The translations under genes were made by a program, and so were the position numbers. From the NCBI RefSeq assembly GCF_031764535.1, contig NZ_CP134499.1:2170001-2234000 (forward strand): a DNA stretch of 64,000 nt. The letters run 5' to 3'. The notes under the pieces are model-generated. The model saw only the letters and a list, made by a program, of their open reading frames with translations. It had not been told where the DNA came from and made no database searches. Below are positions 24,302-34,190 of this stretch, piece after piece. Position 1 is the stretch's first letter. Each line of letters begins with the position of its first letter. The DNA comes from Pseudomonas sp. SG20056 (GTDB lineage: Bacteria; Pseudomonadota; Gammaproteobacteria; Pseudomonadales; Pseudomonadaceae).

Positions 24302-24640
24302 ATGTCCGGTATATTCAATTTCTTTACCGCGATACTCAAAAAGATTTCAGACTTCGCCGCCTGGATAATCTCCATCTTCAAGCAGATATTCCTAGACCTT
24401 TGGAATATCTGTACGGACGTATTTTGTTGGCTGTTTGAGGGTTTTCTATCTATTGCAGTCGGTGCCCTGGACGCTATCGATACGCCGTTTGATCCCCAGA
24501 CCTACTACGCAATGATTCCCGCAGAAACCGCATCATTAATGGGTTACATCGGTGTAACTCAGGCTCTGACAATTGTTGTCGCCGCCTTGGTAATCCGTTT
24601 CTTACTTCAAACTATTCCGTTCGTTCGCTGGGGTTCCTAA
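24302..24640 (+). CDS. DUF2523/pVI-like minor coat protein, copy 2
   Basis: Identical to the 112-residue three-helix membrane protein at 17378, directly upstream of zot. Confidence 0.75.
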   Translation: MSGIFNFFTAILKKISDFAAWIISIFKQIFLDLWNICTDVFCWLFEGFLSIAVGALDAIDTPFDPQTYYAMIPAETASLMGYIGVTQALTIVVAALVIRFLLQTIPFVRWGS

Positions 24641-25831
24641 ATGCAGCACTTGATTATCGGTAAATCAGGTTCAGGCAAGGGCTATGAAGTTTGCGCTTAT
24701 CACATTCTCGTGGCGCTCACCCAGGGCCGTAAAGTCATCACCAACATGCCACTGGTCATCGAAAAATGGGCCGCCATCGATCCTTCTTTCCCTGCTCTCA
24801 TTGAGATGCGCAAGCGTGCTATGCCTATCCGCGGCACCTGGGAACCGACAAGGGAGCAGGGCGCTTATCACCTTTTCGAAGACCCTTCTGACATCATCAT
24901 CCCAGACGTTATGGCTCGACCCTTTGCCAACGTCTGGGACTACTACGACACGTGGCGCCACCCTGAAACAAAGACCGGCGCTTTGTTCGTTATCGACGAA
25001 GCCCAGAACGTAATCCCTCGAGGCAAAACTTCCCAGGATGTTGAGGAGTGGTCAGCGCTCCATCGTCACTTCGTCAATGACGTGCTGTTCATCACCCAGA
25101 GCTACGGCAAGCTTTCCCAGGCCATCCGCGACAATATTCAAATGGTCTACCGCCTCACTAAAAAGGTCGCCTGGGGTCAGCCAAATAAGTACATCAGAAA
25201 GGTTCAAGACGGCATCAGGGGCGAGGTTCTCAACGTCACCGAGCGTACCTACAACCCTGCCTATTTCGGACTCTGGGTAAGTCAGACGCAAGGTGGCAGC
25301 GGCGAGGAATACGGTGCAAACGACATTGTTCCTCTCTACAAGCACTGGTCTTTCAAAGGTGCCGCTATCTGTTTCATAGTTGTCCTCATCGGTACCTCAC
25401 TGATGCTCAACCGCGACAAGCAAACCCAGCCACCACCAAAGGTCCAAGCCGTTCACGTCGAACAATCAGCGCAGCCAGCACACGTAGCACCTGATCAACC
25501 TCCAACGGTCGAAGCGCAACCACGCGGCCCAGATCAAAAGGTTCACCCTTATCAGGGCAACAGCATGCACCTCGCCGCCATGGCTCGCGGTAAGCGTTTT
25601 CGCGATGGCGTCGAGCAAAATTACCTCAACGGATTTATCACCATCGCGCAGAACGGCCAGCCTGTTTCCCGGGTCAGTTTTGATGATCTTCGCGAGGCCG
25701 GTTACCAGATCGAAGCTCAGTCGAACCGCATCGTTTCTGTCACCTACAAGGGCTATGACGTTGGCTATGTCGTCGATGATCTGCCTCAGGTTGGTTTGCG
25801 CGGCAAGGTCGCAACCGCCGCAACTCCGTAA
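24641..25831 (+). CDS. Zot-domain phage assembly ATPase (pI-like), copy 2
   Basis: Identical 396-residue protein to that at 17717, with Walker A at residues 7-14, Walker B Asp119/Glu120 and a membrane helix near residue 245. Confidence 0.88.
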   Translation: MQHLIIGKSGSGKGYEVCAYHILVALTQGRKVITNMPLVIEKWAAIDPSFPALIEMRKRAMPIRGTWEPTREQGAYHLFEDPSDIIIPDVMARPFANVWDYYDTWRHPETKTGALFVIDEAQNVIPRGKTSQDVEEWSALHRHFVNDVLFITQSYGKLSQAIRDNIQMVYRLTKKVAWGQPNKYIRKVQDGIRGEVLNVTERTYNPAYFGLWVSQTQGGSGEEYGANDIVPLYKHWSFKGAAICFIVVLIGTSLMLNRDKQTQPPPKVQAVHVEQSAQPAHVAPDQPPTVEAQPRGPDQKVHPYQGNSMHLAAMARGKRFRDGVEQNYLNGFITIAQNGQPVSRVSFDDLREAGYQIEAQSNRIVSVTYKGYDVGYVVDDLPQVGLRGKVATAATP

Positions 25832-25864
25832 CCCCCTGGTTTCTCTCGCATCACTGGTGGCAGA

Positions 25865-25920
25865 CTGTTCAGAAAGCGGGAGGGCTCCCGCTTGCGGGAG
25901 GGACCCGCATTTCTGAACAG
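25865..25920 (+). other. Cloverleaf-like inverted repeat after zot, copy 2
   Basis: Same nested structure as at 18941-18996: an 11-bp outer stem enclosing two perfect hairpins, ending at the AGGAGG of the last phage gene. Confidence 0.65.
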
Positions 25921-25932
25921 GAGGCCAAACCA

Positions 25933-26130
25933 TTGGGCATGTACGACCGAGACTGGTACCGCGAGGAACGCCGTCAAGCGCGACAGGCAGCACGCGAATC
26001 AGCCCAGCAGCAACCGACTCAACCTACTCAAACCATTCAGCAAGGCCCGCCAGATGTTTTTAGCGTTAAGTCGATTTTCATCCTCAGCATTTTTCTAATC
26101 GTTGGCTTGATCGTCTACGGCTTCCAATAA
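25933..26130 (+). CDS. 65-residue C-terminally anchored membrane protein, copy 2
   Basis: Identical to the gene at 19009: TTG start supported by AGGAGG spacing, charged N-terminus, single C-terminal membrane helix. Confidence 0.6.
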   Translation: MGMYDRDWYREERRQARQAARESAQQQPTQPTQTIQQGPPDVFSVKSIFILSIFLIVGLIVYGFQ

Positions 26131-26225
26131 GCGCATTACAGTGCTTTTTCTCAAAAGCCACTGCCTGATACCAGATCGCACAGATCGCAAAGCACAGCGC
26201 TGTTCTACTGCCTTCCTGACTAGAG

Positions 26226-26253
26226 GCTTCGCATAATGTATATTATGTTAAAT
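26226..26253 (+). other. dif: Chromosome dimer resolution site dif
   Basis: XerC arm ending TTCGCATAA (26228-26236), 6-base centre TGTATA (26237-26242), XerD arm TTATGTTAAAT (26243-26253). As I recall the E. coli 28-bp dif, this differs from it only in the outermost bases of the XerC arm. XerC/XerD resolve chromosome dimers here under FtsK control, so the window lies at the replication terminus. The XerC arm comes from the prophage right end, and the centre and XerD arm are chromosomal. Integration has therefore kept a complete site. Confidence 0.95.
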
Positions 26254-26274
26254 AAGATATATGAGACTGTTGCT

Positions 26275-26300
26275 GACAACAGGATTCAATCCCTGTTGTC
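26275..26300. other. Stem-loop between dif and the TRIC gene
   Basis: GACAACAGG pairs perfectly with CCTGTTGTC around an 8-base loop. It is downstream of the leftward TRIC gene but has no T-run on either side. It could be a weak terminator protecting dif from transcription. Confidence 0.4.
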
Positions 26301-26315
26301 TCCGCTCATTCCTGT

Positions 26316-26939
26316 TTAGTCACGATCCAATAAATGAAAACTGGGCAACGCCACATGCCAACGGATGGCTGCCAGGCGAATTAGCAACACGCTCAACATC
26401 GCTACACCGGTATCTAACCAATGCGGCGTGTCCAGTGCGCGCATCGCGATAAACACCAGGGCACCGGCAATGCAGGCTGTTGCATAGATTTCTTTCTGGA
26501 AGATCAGCGGAATCTCATTGCAGATCACATCGCGCATTACGCCGCCGGCCACACCGGTCATCACGCCCATGATCACTGCCGTACTGTGTGGCACGTTGTG
26601 TTGCATGGCGATCTCGGTGCCAATCACGGTAAATACCGCCAACCCGAAAGCATCGGCCAGTAATAGGCCTTTCTCGTGAATCGGCTGCGTCAGGCGTACC
26701 CAGACCACCGTAGCCACGGCTGCCAGTGATGCGACAACGATATACAGGTCGTTGCGAATCCAGCTGACTGGATGGTTGTCCAGAATCACATCACGCAGCG
26801 TGCCACCGCCCAGTGCGGTAACGATGGCAATCACCAGCACACCGAACAGGTCCATGGACTTGCGCCCGGCCATCAGTGCGCCGGTGATGGCAAAGACCGC
26901 AACGCCGAACAGATCGGCCAGATAGAACAGTTGCGCCAT
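26316..26939 (-). CDS. TRIC/UPF0126-family membrane protein
   Basis: 207 residues from the ATG at 26939 (MAQLFYLADLFGVAVFAITG); a longer frame upstream overlaps gor and is not used. Two repeats of three to four hydrophobic helices each carry the Gly-rich motifs (ALGGGTLRDVILD and VAGGVMRDVICNE) typical of YadS/UPF0126 proteins. These are prokaryotic relatives of trimeric intracellular cation channels or small-metabolite transporters. It lies 7 bp after gor on the same strand, so the two are probably cotranscribed. It is the first chromosomal gene right of dif. Confidence 0.88.
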   Translation of the reverse strand: MAQLFYLADLFGVAVFAITGALMAGRKSMDLFGVLVIAIVTALGGGTLRDVILDNHPVSWIRNDLYIVVASLAAVATVVWVRLTQPIHEKGLLLADAFGLAVFTVIGTEIAMQHNVPHSTAVIMGVMTGVAGGVMRDVICNEIPLIFQKEIYATACIAGALVFIAMRALDTPHWLDTGVAMLSVLLIRLAAIRWHVALPSFHLLDRD

Positions 26940-26946
26940 GCTGACC

Positions 26947-28305
26947 TCAGGAGGACACAGGAGTACGCATGGTGACGAACTCTTCGGCGGCCGTTGGATG
27001 CACACCGATGGTTTCATCGAACAGCTGCTTGGTCGCGCCTGCTTTAAGCGCCACCGCCAGGCCTTGAACGATTTCACCGGCGTCGGGGCCAACCATATGA
27101 CAACCCAGCACTCTGTCTGTATCGGCGTCCACAACCAGTTTCATCAGGGTGCGCTCCTGGCTTTCGGTCATGGTCAGTTTCATCGGTCGGAAGCGGCTTT
27201 CGAAAAGCTGGACGCTGTAGCCCTCCTCCTTCGCCTGCTCTTCGCTCAGTCCGACCGTGCCGATATTGGGCAGGCTAAATACTGCCGTCGGGATCAGCCG
27301 GTAGTCGACCTTGCGGTACTCCTCTGGTTTGAACAAACGCCTGGCGACCGCCATGCCTTCAGCTAACGCTACCGGTGTCAGCTGCACACGACCGATTACA
27401 TCGCCGATAGCGAGAATCGAGGGTGTACTGGTCTGGTATTGCTCGTCCACTTCGATAAAGCCGCGCTTATCGAGCTGCACATGGGTATTTTCCAGGCCCA
27501 GGTTATCCAGCATCGGCCTACGGCCGGTGGCATAGAAAACACAGTCGGTCTCAAGCGCGCGGCCATCCTTTAGAGTGGCCAGCAGGCTGCCATCAGCTTG
27601 TTTGTCGATGCGGGCGATATCGCTGTTGAACTGCAGATCGACACCGCGCTTGTTCAACTCATCCTGCAAGTGCAGACGCACGGCCTTGTCGAAACCACGC
27701 AGGAACAGGTCACCTCGATAGAGCAACGAGGTTTTTGTGCCAAGACCGTTAAAGATCGAGGCGAACTCCACGGCGATATAACCGCCACCTACAACCAGTA
27801 CACGTTTGGGCAGCTGCTCTAGAAAGAACACTTCATTCGAGCCAATGGCATATTCATGTCCCGGCACTTCAGGAATCTGCGGCCAGCCGCCGGTGGCAAT
27901 CAGGATGTGTTTGGCGCTGTAACGCTGTCCGCCCAGTTCAACGCTGTGCTCATCAACAATTCGCGCGTGGCCTTCAAGCAAGGTCACACAGCTGTTAACC
28001 AGCAAGTTGCGATAGATGCCATTGAGTCGTTCGATTTCACGGTTTTTGTTGCTGATCAGGGTCAACCAGTCGAACCTGGCTTCCCCCAGTTCCCAGCCGA
28101 ACCCTTGCGCCTGTTCGAAGTCGTCGGCGAAATGCGCGCCATAGACCAGCAGCTTCTTCGGTACGCAGCCAACATTGACGCAGGTACCACCGAGGTAGCG
28201 GCTTTCGGCAACCGCCACGCGCGCGCCATAGCCGGCAGCAAATCGCGCAGCCCGCACACCGCCGGAACCGGCACCAATTACAAACAGGTCGAAGTCGTAG
28301 GTCAT
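26947..28305 (-). CDS. gor: Glutathione-disulfide reductase
   Basis: 452 residues, NADPH:GSSG oxidoreductase flavoenzyme. FAD-binding GAGSGG at about residues 11-16; redox-active disulfide Cys42/Cys47 in [13 protein letters not shown]-binding [10 protein letters not shown] in the middle; catalytic His436/Glu441 in HPTAAEE at the C-terminus. Full length for the family. It keeps cytosolic glutathione reduced. Divergent from the glyoxalase-fold gene, with 82 bp between start codons. Confidence 0.93.
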   Translation of the reverse strand: MTYDFDLFVIGAGSGGVRAARFAAGYGARVAVAESRYLGGTCVNVGCVPKKLLVYGAHFADDFEQAQGFGWELGEARFDWLTLISNKNREIERLNGIYRNLLVNSCVTLLEGHARIVDEHSVELGGQRYSAKHILIATGGWPQIPEVPGHEYAIGSNEVFFLEQLPKRVLVVGGGYIAVEFASIFNGLGTKTSLLYRGDLFLRGFDKAVRLHLQDELNKRGVDLQFNSDIARIDKQADGSLLATLKDGRALETDCVFYATGRRPMLDNLGLENTHVQLDKRGFIEVDEQYQTSTPSILAIGDVIGRVQLTPVALAEGMAVARRLFKPEEYRKVDYRLIPTAVFSLPNIGTVGLSEEQAKEEGYSVQLFESRFRPMKLTMTESQERTLMKLVVDADTDRVLGCHMVGPDAGEIVQGLAVALKAGATKQLFDETIGVHPTAAEEFVTMRTPVSS

Positions 28306-28387
28306 TTCAGCCTCCAGAACAGGCTGCCAGCATACCCCAAGGCGCGTCAGTGCCTAAACTTGATGCATGCAGAACAGGAGAACCGTG

Positions 28388-28810
28388 ATGCGCCCTACCC
28401 TTACTCACCTGGCCTTGCATGTGCCTGATCTCGACTCCTGCGTAAGCTTTTACGAGCAGTTCTGTGCGATGCAGGTGATTCACCAGCGTGCTGGCAAAGG
28501 CTCACGGATTGTCTGGATGGCCGAACAAGGTAAGGAACACAGCTTTATTTTTGTGATCATGCCGGGTGGACAGGATCGCCAATTGGCTGCGGATGACTAC
28601 AGCCACTTTGGCTTTGCCCTGGAAAGTCGAGAACAGGTTGATCGCATCGCAGCGAGAGCGCGAGCTGCAGGTTGTCTGGTCTGGGAACCGCGTGATGAAC
28701 CCTACCCCGTTGGCTACTACTGCGGCCTGCGTGACCCGGCAGGCAACTATGTTGAGTTCAGTTACGGCCAGCCGCTAGGGCCTGGCGCTGAGCATATGCC
28801 CTTGCCCTGA
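28388..28810 (+). CDS. Glyoxalase/ring-cleaving dioxygenase-fold protein (VOC family)
   Basis: 140 residues from ATG 28388, chosen for its AGGAG site. Two beta-alpha-beta-beta-beta modules: metal-ligand-type His in LTHLALHVPDLDSCVSFYE and in the middle DYSHFGFALES, and a terminal Glu in GNYVEFSYG. These fit the vicinal oxygen chelate superfamily. In P. aeruginosa the equivalent gene between gor and galU is annotated as a probable ring-cleaving dioxygenase; glyoxalase-like detoxification is equally possible. The substrate cannot be told from sequence. Confidence 0.8.
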   Translation: MRPTLTHLALHVPDLDSCVSFYEQFCAMQVIHQRAGKGSRIVWMAEQGKEHSFIFVIMPGGQDRQLAADDYSHFGFALESREQVDRIAARARAAGCLVWEPRDEPYPVGYYCGLRDPAGNYVEFSYGQPLGPGAEHMPLP

Positions 28811-28816
28811 ATGCAA

Positions 28817-28838
28817 ACAGCCACCCGAAGGTGGCTGT
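28817..28838. terminator. Hairpin between the VOC gene and galU
   Basis: ACAGCCACC pairs with GGTGGCTGT around a CGAA tetraloop, between convergent stops. No strong T-run, so possibly bidirectional but weak. Confidence 0.5.
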
Positions 28839-28861
28839 GTAGTCTGGTTATCAAGCCTGAA

Positions 28862-29701
28862 TCAGTAGGCTTTGCCAGTCTTGTAGAGGTTCTCGAAGCA
28901 GAAGTTGGTGGCGTCGATATAGCCTTCAGCGCCGCCGCAATCAAAGCGTTTGCCCTTGAATTTATAGGCCATCACGCAGCCGTTCTGCGCCTGCTTCATC
29001 AGCGCGTCGGTGATCTGGATTTCCCCGCCCTTGCCTGGCTCGGTCTGTTCAATCAGATCGAAGATATCCGGGGTGAGGATATAGCGACCAATAATCGCCA
29101 GGTTCGACGGGGCATCTTCCGGCTTGGGTTTTTCGACCATGCTGTTTACCCGGTAGATGTCTTCACGAATCATTTCGCCAGAGATCACGCCATATTTGTG
29201 GGTTTCTTCTGGCGGCACTTCCTGGATGGCCACGATCGAGCAGCGGAATTGGTTATACAGCTTGACCATCTGCGTCAGCACAGCATCGCCGTCCAGGTTC
29301 AGGCACAAGTCATCGGCCAGCACCACAGCGAAAGGCTCATCACCAATCAGCGGACGGCCACAGAGAATGGCGTGGCCCAGGCCTTTCATTTCCACCTGAC
29401 GGGTGTAGGAAAAGGTGCATTCGTCGATCAGGCGACGAATGCCGACGAGGTATTTTTCCTTGTCGGTATCGCGGATCTGGTGCTCAAGCTCGTAGCTGAT
29501 ATCGAAGTGATCTTCCAGCGCGCGTTTGCCGCGGCCGGTGATCATGGCAATTTCCGTCAACCCGGCTTCCAGCGCCTCTTCGACGCCGTACTGGATCAGC
29601 GGCTTGTTCACGATCGGCAGCATTTCCTTGGGCATGGCCTTGGTGGCTGGCAGAAAGCGGGTGCCGTAACCGGCTGCTGGGAACAAGCATTTCTTGATCA
29701 T
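28862..29701 (-). CDS. galU: UTP-glucose-1-phosphate uridylyltransferase
   Basis: 279 residues. The nucleotidyltransferase signature appears at the N-terminus (FPAAGYGTRFLPATKAMPKE), with downstream motifs VVLADDLCL and MVEKPKPEDAPS. It makes UDP-glucose from UTP and glucose 1-phosphate for LPS core, exopolysaccharide and trehalose pathways. It follows ugd on the same strand with a 44-bp gap. Ugd uses its product, so the two form a short pathway operon. Confidence 0.93.
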   Translation of the reverse strand: MIKKCLFPAAGYGTRFLPATKAMPKEMLPIVNKPLIQYGVEEALEAGLTEIAMITGRGKRALEDHFDISYELEHQIRDTDKEKYLVGIRRLIDECTFSYTRQVEMKGLGHAILCGRPLIGDEPFAVVLADDLCLNLDGDAVLTQMVKLYNQFRCSIVAIQEVPPEETHKYGVISGEMIREDIYRVNSMVEKPKPEDAPSNLAIIGRYILTPDIFDLIEQTEPGKGGEIQITDALMKQAQNGCVMAYKFKGKRFDCGGAEGYIDATNFCFENLYKTGKAY

Positions 29702-29745
29702 GGGAAACCTTGGGTAGATGGGGTGAAAATTGCGTGCGCAGTTTA

Positions 29746-31107
29746 TCAGGCTGCACTGGCCTTACAATGCCCCTGCGCGGGCCGGCCAATGCCTCGGTAA
29801 AGAAAACCCAGCTCTGCCAACTGCATGGCATCGTAGATATTGCGCCCGTCAAACAGCACAGGCATGCGCATCAGGCCGCGAATACGGACAAAGTCAGGCT
29901 GACGGAATTGCTTCCACTCGGTGACGAGCACCAGTGCATCGGCACCCTCAGCGACGCTATACGGCGACGTACTCAAGCGCAGCTGACCACTACCAATCGC
30001 TTGGCCGTAGCGTTCTGCCAGAGCCGTTGTCGCGACCGGATCACAGGCCTGAACGGTAACGCCGACGGCTAGTAAAGCATCCAGCAGAACCAGGCTGGGC
30101 GCTTCACGCAGATCATCGGTGCCCGGCTTGAACGCCAGGCCCCACAGCGCAACCACTCGCCCTTGCCAGTAACCAGAAAAATGCTCACGCAGGGCCTGGA
30201 ACAACAACGTCTTCTGTAACGCGTTACGGGCTTCGACTGCGCGCAGAATGCCTGGTTCAATGCCTTCCTGCTCTGCGCAGCGAATCAGCGCCCGCACATC
30301 CTTGGGAAAGCATGAGCCGCCATAGCCGCAACCGGCGTAGATAAAGTGAGTACCAATGCGTTTGTCGCTGCCGATGCCACGCCGCACGTCCTCGATGTCT
30401 ACATCCAGGCGTGCGCAAAGGCTGGCCATTTCATTGATAAAGGAAATCTTGGTGGCCAAAAAGGCGTTGGCGGCATATTTGCTGAATTCAGCCGCCCGCA
30501 ATCCCATGCACAACAAACGCTCGTGATTACGCAGGAATGGCGCATAGAGTCGGCGTAGCAACTCATGACCCTGGGGTTCGTCGCAGCCGACAATCACTCG
30601 ATCTGGCCGCATAAAGTCGTCAATCGCCGAGCCTTCCTTGAGAAATTCCGGGTTACTTGCCAGCGTCACCGCAAAGCGTTTGCCTCGTTTGCTCAAGCGA
30701 CTGTTAATGCGCTGTGCAACACGCTCGGCCGTGCCCACCGGCACCGTTGACTTGTTCACCACCACGCAGTTCTGCTCAAGCAGATCGCCCAGCTCATCGG
30801 CCACGGCCAGGACATGTGACAGGTCAGCCGAACCGTCCTCCCCGCTCGGCGTGCCGACTGCGATAAAGATGATTTCAGCCTGCTTGATGCCTTCATGCAG
30901 ATGCTGACTAAAGCTCAGCTGACCGCTACTCAGGTGGGTCTGCAGCATGGCCTCCAGCCCAGGCTCATAAATCGGCGACTGGCCACGGGCAAGCCGCGCC
31001 ACACGCTGCGCATCGCGCTCAACGCAGATCACCCGATTGCCCATCTCGGCAAAACAGGCTGCCGATACCAGCCCCACATATCCTGCGCCAATCACACAAA
31101 TCCGCAT
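29746..31107 (-). CDS. ugd: UDP-glucose 6-dehydrogenase
   Basis: 453 residues from the ATG at 31107, where the protein begins MRICVIGAGYVGLVSAACFA; a longer in-frame extension to 31215 lacks family similarity. Rossmann NAD-binding GAGYVGL, a central dimerisation helix, and the catalytic Cys in GYGGSCFPKDVRAL. It oxidises UDP-glucose to UDP-glucuronate for surface polysaccharides and lipid A modification. Upstream of galU. Confidence 0.92.
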   Translation of the reverse strand: MRICVIGAGYVGLVSAACFAEMGNRVICVERDAQRVARLARGQSPIYEPGLEAMLQTHLSSGQLSFSQHLHEGIKQAEIIFIAVGTPSGEDGSADLSHVLAVADELGDLLEQNCVVVNKSTVPVGTAERVAQRINSRLSKRGKRFAVTLASNPEFLKEGSAIDDFMRPDRVIVGCDEPQGHELLRRLYAPFLRNHERLLCMGLRAAEFSKYAANAFLATKISFINEMASLCARLDVDIEDVRRGIGSDKRIGTHFIYAGCGYGGSCFPKDVRALIRCAEQEGIEPGILRAVEARNALQKTLLFQALREHFSGYWQGRVVALWGLAFKPGTDDLREAPSLVLLDALLAVGVTVQACDPVATTALAERYGQAIGSGQLRLSTSPYSVAEGADALVLVTEWKQFRQPDFVRIRGLMRMPVLFDGRNIYDAMQLAELGFLYRGIGRPAQGHCKASAA

Positions 31108-31225
31108 CGCCTGCACTCCTCGCTGAGTTACCGCGATTGCAGCTAAAGCAGATGGCAGGGGTATGACATGCGTACGACATCCAGATGACAAGCCTAGATA
31201 AAGGCATGCGTACAAATTTCAGGCA

Positions 31226-31253
31226 CAAAAAAACCGGCAAGAGTGCCGGTTTT
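31226..31253 (-). terminator. Terminator after tRNA-Leu
   Basis: AAAACCGGC and GCCGGTTTT stem with a 6-base loop, with A-run on the left giving a U-tract on the - strand. Confidence 0.75.
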
Positions 31254-31296
31254 AGTGGGTTTCAGGTTCATACAGGAACATCTGAAATCATGTACA

Positions 31297-31383
31297 TGGT
31301 GCCCGAAGCCGGAATCGAACCGGCACGAGGTTACCCTCGAGGGATTTTAAGTCCCTTGCGTCTACCGATTTCGCCATTCGGGC
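31297..31383 (-). tRNA. tRNA-Leu(UAA)
   Basis: 87 nt including encoded CCA. Acceptor GCCCGAA pairs with TTCGGGC. It has a long variable arm, T-loop GGTTCGATTCC and anticodon TAA in CTTAAAA. Last of a leftward tRNA cluster after pgsA. Confidence 0.95.
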
Positions 31384-31454
31384 GGTAGCGCTGCATTGTG
31401 AGGCTTGGACTATATACAGCCCTTGGATGCCTCGCAAGGTTTCAAATTTAAATG

Positions 31455-31490
31455 AAAAAGCCTCGTAAATCAGTGATCTACGAGGCTTTT
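31455..31490. terminator. Bidirectional terminator between tRNA-Cys and tRNA-Leu
   Basis: AAAAAGCCTCGTA pairs with TACGAGGCTTTT around about 11 bases, with A- and T-runs on both sides. It ends the pgsA-tRNA-Gly-tRNA-Cys transcript, so tRNA-Leu may have its own promoter or depend on read-through. Confidence 0.75.
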
Positions 31491-31495
31491 CTAAT

Positions 31496-31570
31496 TGGAG
31501 GCTGAGGTCGGAATCGAACCGGCGTTCACGGATTTGCAATCCGGTGCATAACCACTCTGCTACTCAGCCT
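31496..31570 (-). tRNA. tRNA-Cys(GCA)
   Basis: 75 nt with encoded CCA, acceptor AGGCTGA/TCAGCCT, anticodon GCA in TTGCAAA, T-loop GGTTCGATTCC. Confidence 0.94.
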
Positions 31571-31608
31571 TGAAACTAAAAGGACCGTGTAAAACGGCCC
31601 GTTAAAAA

Positions 31609-31684
<76 letters not shown>

Positions 31685-31751
31685 TTGTCGTGCTGACGGC
31701 CGCCATTCTATAGCTTCAGAACGCCCCGTCAACCCCTTGATTCAAAAAAGC

Positions 31752-32318
31752 TTATTTCTTTTCCGAGGTGATTCGCAGGTGTGGCCATGCGGCCAACAGA
31801 TACTGCGCCATCGACCACAGGGTGAGTACGGCGGCAATGATCAACAGCGCGTAACCGAGCACAACCCAGGCGGTAAAGGTCGGCGGATTGGCCAGCAAAA
31901 TAACCAGAGCAACCATCTGCGCGGCGGTTTTCCATTTGGCCAGTTTCGATACGGCAACATGCGCGCGAGCACCGAGCTCTGCCATCCATTCACGCAGTGC
32001 CGAAACCACGATTTCGCGACCGATGATGATCGACGCAGACAGGGTTAGCCAGAGATTGGCGTGTTCGGCCACCAGCAACACCAGGGCAACCGCTACCATC
32101 AGCTTGTCGGCAACCGGATCGAGGAAAGCACCAAAAGGCGTGCTCTGCTCCCAGCGACGGGCCAAATAACCATCCAGCCAGTCAGTTGCCGCTGCGACTG
32201 AAAACACCGCGCTGGCGGCCCAATAGCTCCAGCTGAAAGGAAGGTAGAACAGCAGAATAAACACCGGGATCAGCAATACACGGAGCACGGTCAGCAGATT
32301 GGGGATATTCATCGACAC
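31752..32318 (-). CDS. pgsA: CDP-diacylglycerol-glycerol-3-phosphate 3-phosphatidyltransferase
   Basis: 188 residues, an integral membrane enzyme committing CDP-diacylglycerol to phosphatidylglycerol. The CDP-alcohol phosphotransferase motif is visible as [27 protein letters not shown] (D-x2-DG-x2-AR-x8-G-x3-D-x3-D), near residues 46-72. Downstream of uvrC and followed by the tRNA cluster, as in P. aeruginosa. Confidence 0.94.
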   Translation of the reverse strand: MSMNIPNLLTVLRVLLIPVFILLFYLPFSWSYWAASAVFSVAAATDWLDGYLARRWEQSTPFGAFLDPVADKLMVAVALVLLVAEHANLWLTLSASIIIGREIVVSALREWMAELGARAHVAVSKLAKWKTAAQMVALVILLANPPTFTAWVVLGYALLIIAAVLTLWSMAQYLLAAWPHLRITSEKK

Positions 32319-32345
32319 AACTTGGCGGTAAAGAGAGCCGGCATT

Positions 32346-34190
32346 CTACTCACTGTGCAGGGCCGCATAAATCAACTCGGCGAGTTTTTTACTGATTCCA
32401 GGTGCTTTGGCGATTTCTTCAATGCTGGCGCGGGACAACTCCTGCAGTCCACCGAAGTGGTTGAGCAGCTCACGCCGGCGCTTAGGGCCTACACCGGCAA
32501 CGTCTTCAAGCGTGGAGGTGCGGCGGGTTTTGCCACGGCGGGCGCGGTGCCCGGTGATGGCAAAACGGTGCGACTCATCGCGGATCTGCTGGATCAGGTG
32601 CAAGGCCGGCGAATTGCCTGGCAGCGTAAATTCATGGGCGACGTCATTCAGGTAGAGGGTTTCCAAACCCGGTTTGCGCGTAGTGCCTTTAGCAACGCCC
32701 AGCAGAATCAGGTCTGGCACCGACAGCTCTTCGAGCACTTCGCGGGCCATGGCCAGCTGGCCTTTACCGCCGTCGACCAGCAGGATATCTGGCAGTTTGC
32801 CTTCGCCATCCTTGATCTTGCTGAAACGCCGAGTCAGCGCCTGGTGCATGGCGGCGTAGTCATCGCCTGGCGTCACGCCCTCGATGTTGTAACGGCGGTA
32901 ATCTGATTTCAGCGGGCCTTCCGGGCCAAATACCACACACGAAGCAACCGTCGCCTCACCACTGGAATGGCTGATGTCGAAGCACTCCAGGCGCTGCGGC
33001 ACTTCATCCATATCCAGCGCCTGAGCCAGAGCGTCAAAGCGTGCGGCAACGTGCTGTCGATTGGCCAGGCGCGCGGCTAAAGCCTGCTCTGCATTGGTCA
33101 CGGCCAGCTGCTGCCAGCGCGCACGGGTGCCGCGTACGCGATAGCTGATGCTCAGCTCGCGGCCGCGTGACTCATCGATGGCTGCGATCAGCGTGGGGAA
33201 GTCTTCGTGTTGGGCGTTGACGATCAGCTCGCTCGGCAGGTCGCGTTCATGGCTGCTCAGGTAGTACTGCGCCAGAAAGGCCAGAAGAACATCACTGCCC
33301 TCCTCCTCAATCGCTACCTGAGGAAAGAGGTTTTTGCTGCCAAGCACTCGGCCACCGCGCACACTGATCAAATGCACGCATGCGCCACCTGGGTTGACCA
33401 TGGCGGCAACCACGTCCACATCACCGGTGCCGCCTTCCATGCTCTGTTGATCCTGCACCCGGCGCAGCAGCGAAATCTGGTCGCGCAGCGCGGCGGCGCG
33501 CTCGAAGTCCAGGCTTGTGGCCGCAGCCTGCATGCCACTCGATAATTCATCGGTCAGCGCGTTGCTGCGGCCCTCAAGGAACATCACCGAGTGGCGAACA
33601 TCTTCGGCGTACTCGGCCGGCTCGACCAAGCCAACACAGGGGCCTTTGCAGCGCTTGATCTGGTACTGCAGGCAGGGCCGTGTGCGATTTTTGTAAAAGC
33701 TGTCCTCGCACTGGCGCACCAGAAAGGTCTTTTGCAGCAGGTTGAGGCTTTCGCGGATAGCTCCGGCGCTGGGATACGGGCCGAAGTAACGGCCCTTCTG
33801 CTTTTTCGCGCCGCGGTGAATGCTCAGCCGCGGGAAATCACCATCGGATAGAAACACATAGGGATAGGACTTATCGTCGCGCAGCAGAATATTGTACGGC
33901 GGTCGCCATTCCTTGATCAGCGTCTGTTCAAGCAGCAGCGCTTCGGTTTCATTGGCGGTGATGGTGGTTTCGACCTGCGCGATTCGGCCCACCAGAGCGG
34001 CGGTCTTCGGTGCTAAACCGCTTTGGCGGAAATAGCTGGCCAGGCGCTTTTTCAGGTTCTTGGCTTTGCCGACGTAGAGCAGCTTGGCGTCCACATCAAA
34101 CATGCGATACACGCCAGGGCGACCGCTGCAGGTGGAGAGAAACGCGCTGGAATCGAAAGCTGCGCGACTGTCGTCAGCTGCTGGCATCAA
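32346..34190 (-). CDS. uvrC: Excinuclease ABC subunit C
   Basis: 614 residues (or 613 from the second Met). N-terminal GIY-YIG nuclease ([26 protein letters not shown], about residues 25-50), central UvrB-binding region, C-terminal RNase H-like endonuclease ([30 protein letters not shown]) and a double helix-hairpin-helix. It makes both incisions in nucleotide excision repair. The start overlaps the gacA stop by 17 bp, the known gacA-uvrC coupling of gammaproteobacteria. Confidence 0.95.
   Translation of the reverse strand: MMPAADDSRAAFDSSAFLSTCSGRPGVYRMFDVDAKLLYVGKAKNLKKRLASYFRQSGLAPKTAALVGRIAQVETTITANETEALLLEQTLIKEWRPPYNILLRDDKSYPYVFLSDGDFPRLSIHRGAKKQKGRYFGPYPSAGAIRESLNLLQKTFLVRQCEDSFYKNRTRPCLQYQIKRCKGPCVGLVEPAEYAEDVRHSVMFLEGRSNALTDELSSGMQAAATSLDFERAAALRDQISLLRRVQDQQSMEGGTGDVDVVAAMVNPGGACVHLISVRGGRVLGSKNLFPQVAIEEEGSDVLLAFLAQYYLSSHERDLPSELIVNAQHEDFPTLIAAIDESRGRELSISYRVRGTRARWQQLAVTNAEQALAARLANRQHVAARFDALAQALDMDEVPQRLECFDISHSSGEATVASCVVFGPEGPLKSDYRRYNIEGVTPGDDYAAMHQALTRRFSKIKDGEGKLPDILLVDGGKGQLAMAREVLEELSVPDLILLGVAKGTTRKPGLETLYLNDVAHEFTLPGNSPALHLIQQIRDESHRFAITGHRARRGKTRRTSTLEDVAGVGPKRRRELLNHFGGLQELSRASIEEIAKAPGISKKLAELIYAALHSE

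Larger units (their letters stand above)
19304..26227 (+). mobile_element. Filamentous (inovirus) prophage, copy 2
   Basis: A second 6924-bp unit directly joined to copy 1. Gene content and order are the same, with proteins and intergenic DNA identical where compared. Its right end meets a complete dif site, so it is probably the last to arrive, or a product of amplification. A head-to-tail dimer of a filamentous prophage allows replication from the integrated state to regenerate the full phage genome, as known for CTXphi tandem arrays. Confidence 0.93.

Noticed and set aside
12380..26227. Tandem copies as an assembly artefact
   Set aside because: Two fixed differences between the copies and a clean phage-phage att junction argue for a real tandem, though read support was not available.
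31108..31215. N-terminal extension of ugd
   Set aside because: The Rossmann strand MRICVIGAGYVGL begins at 31107; the extension has no family similarity.
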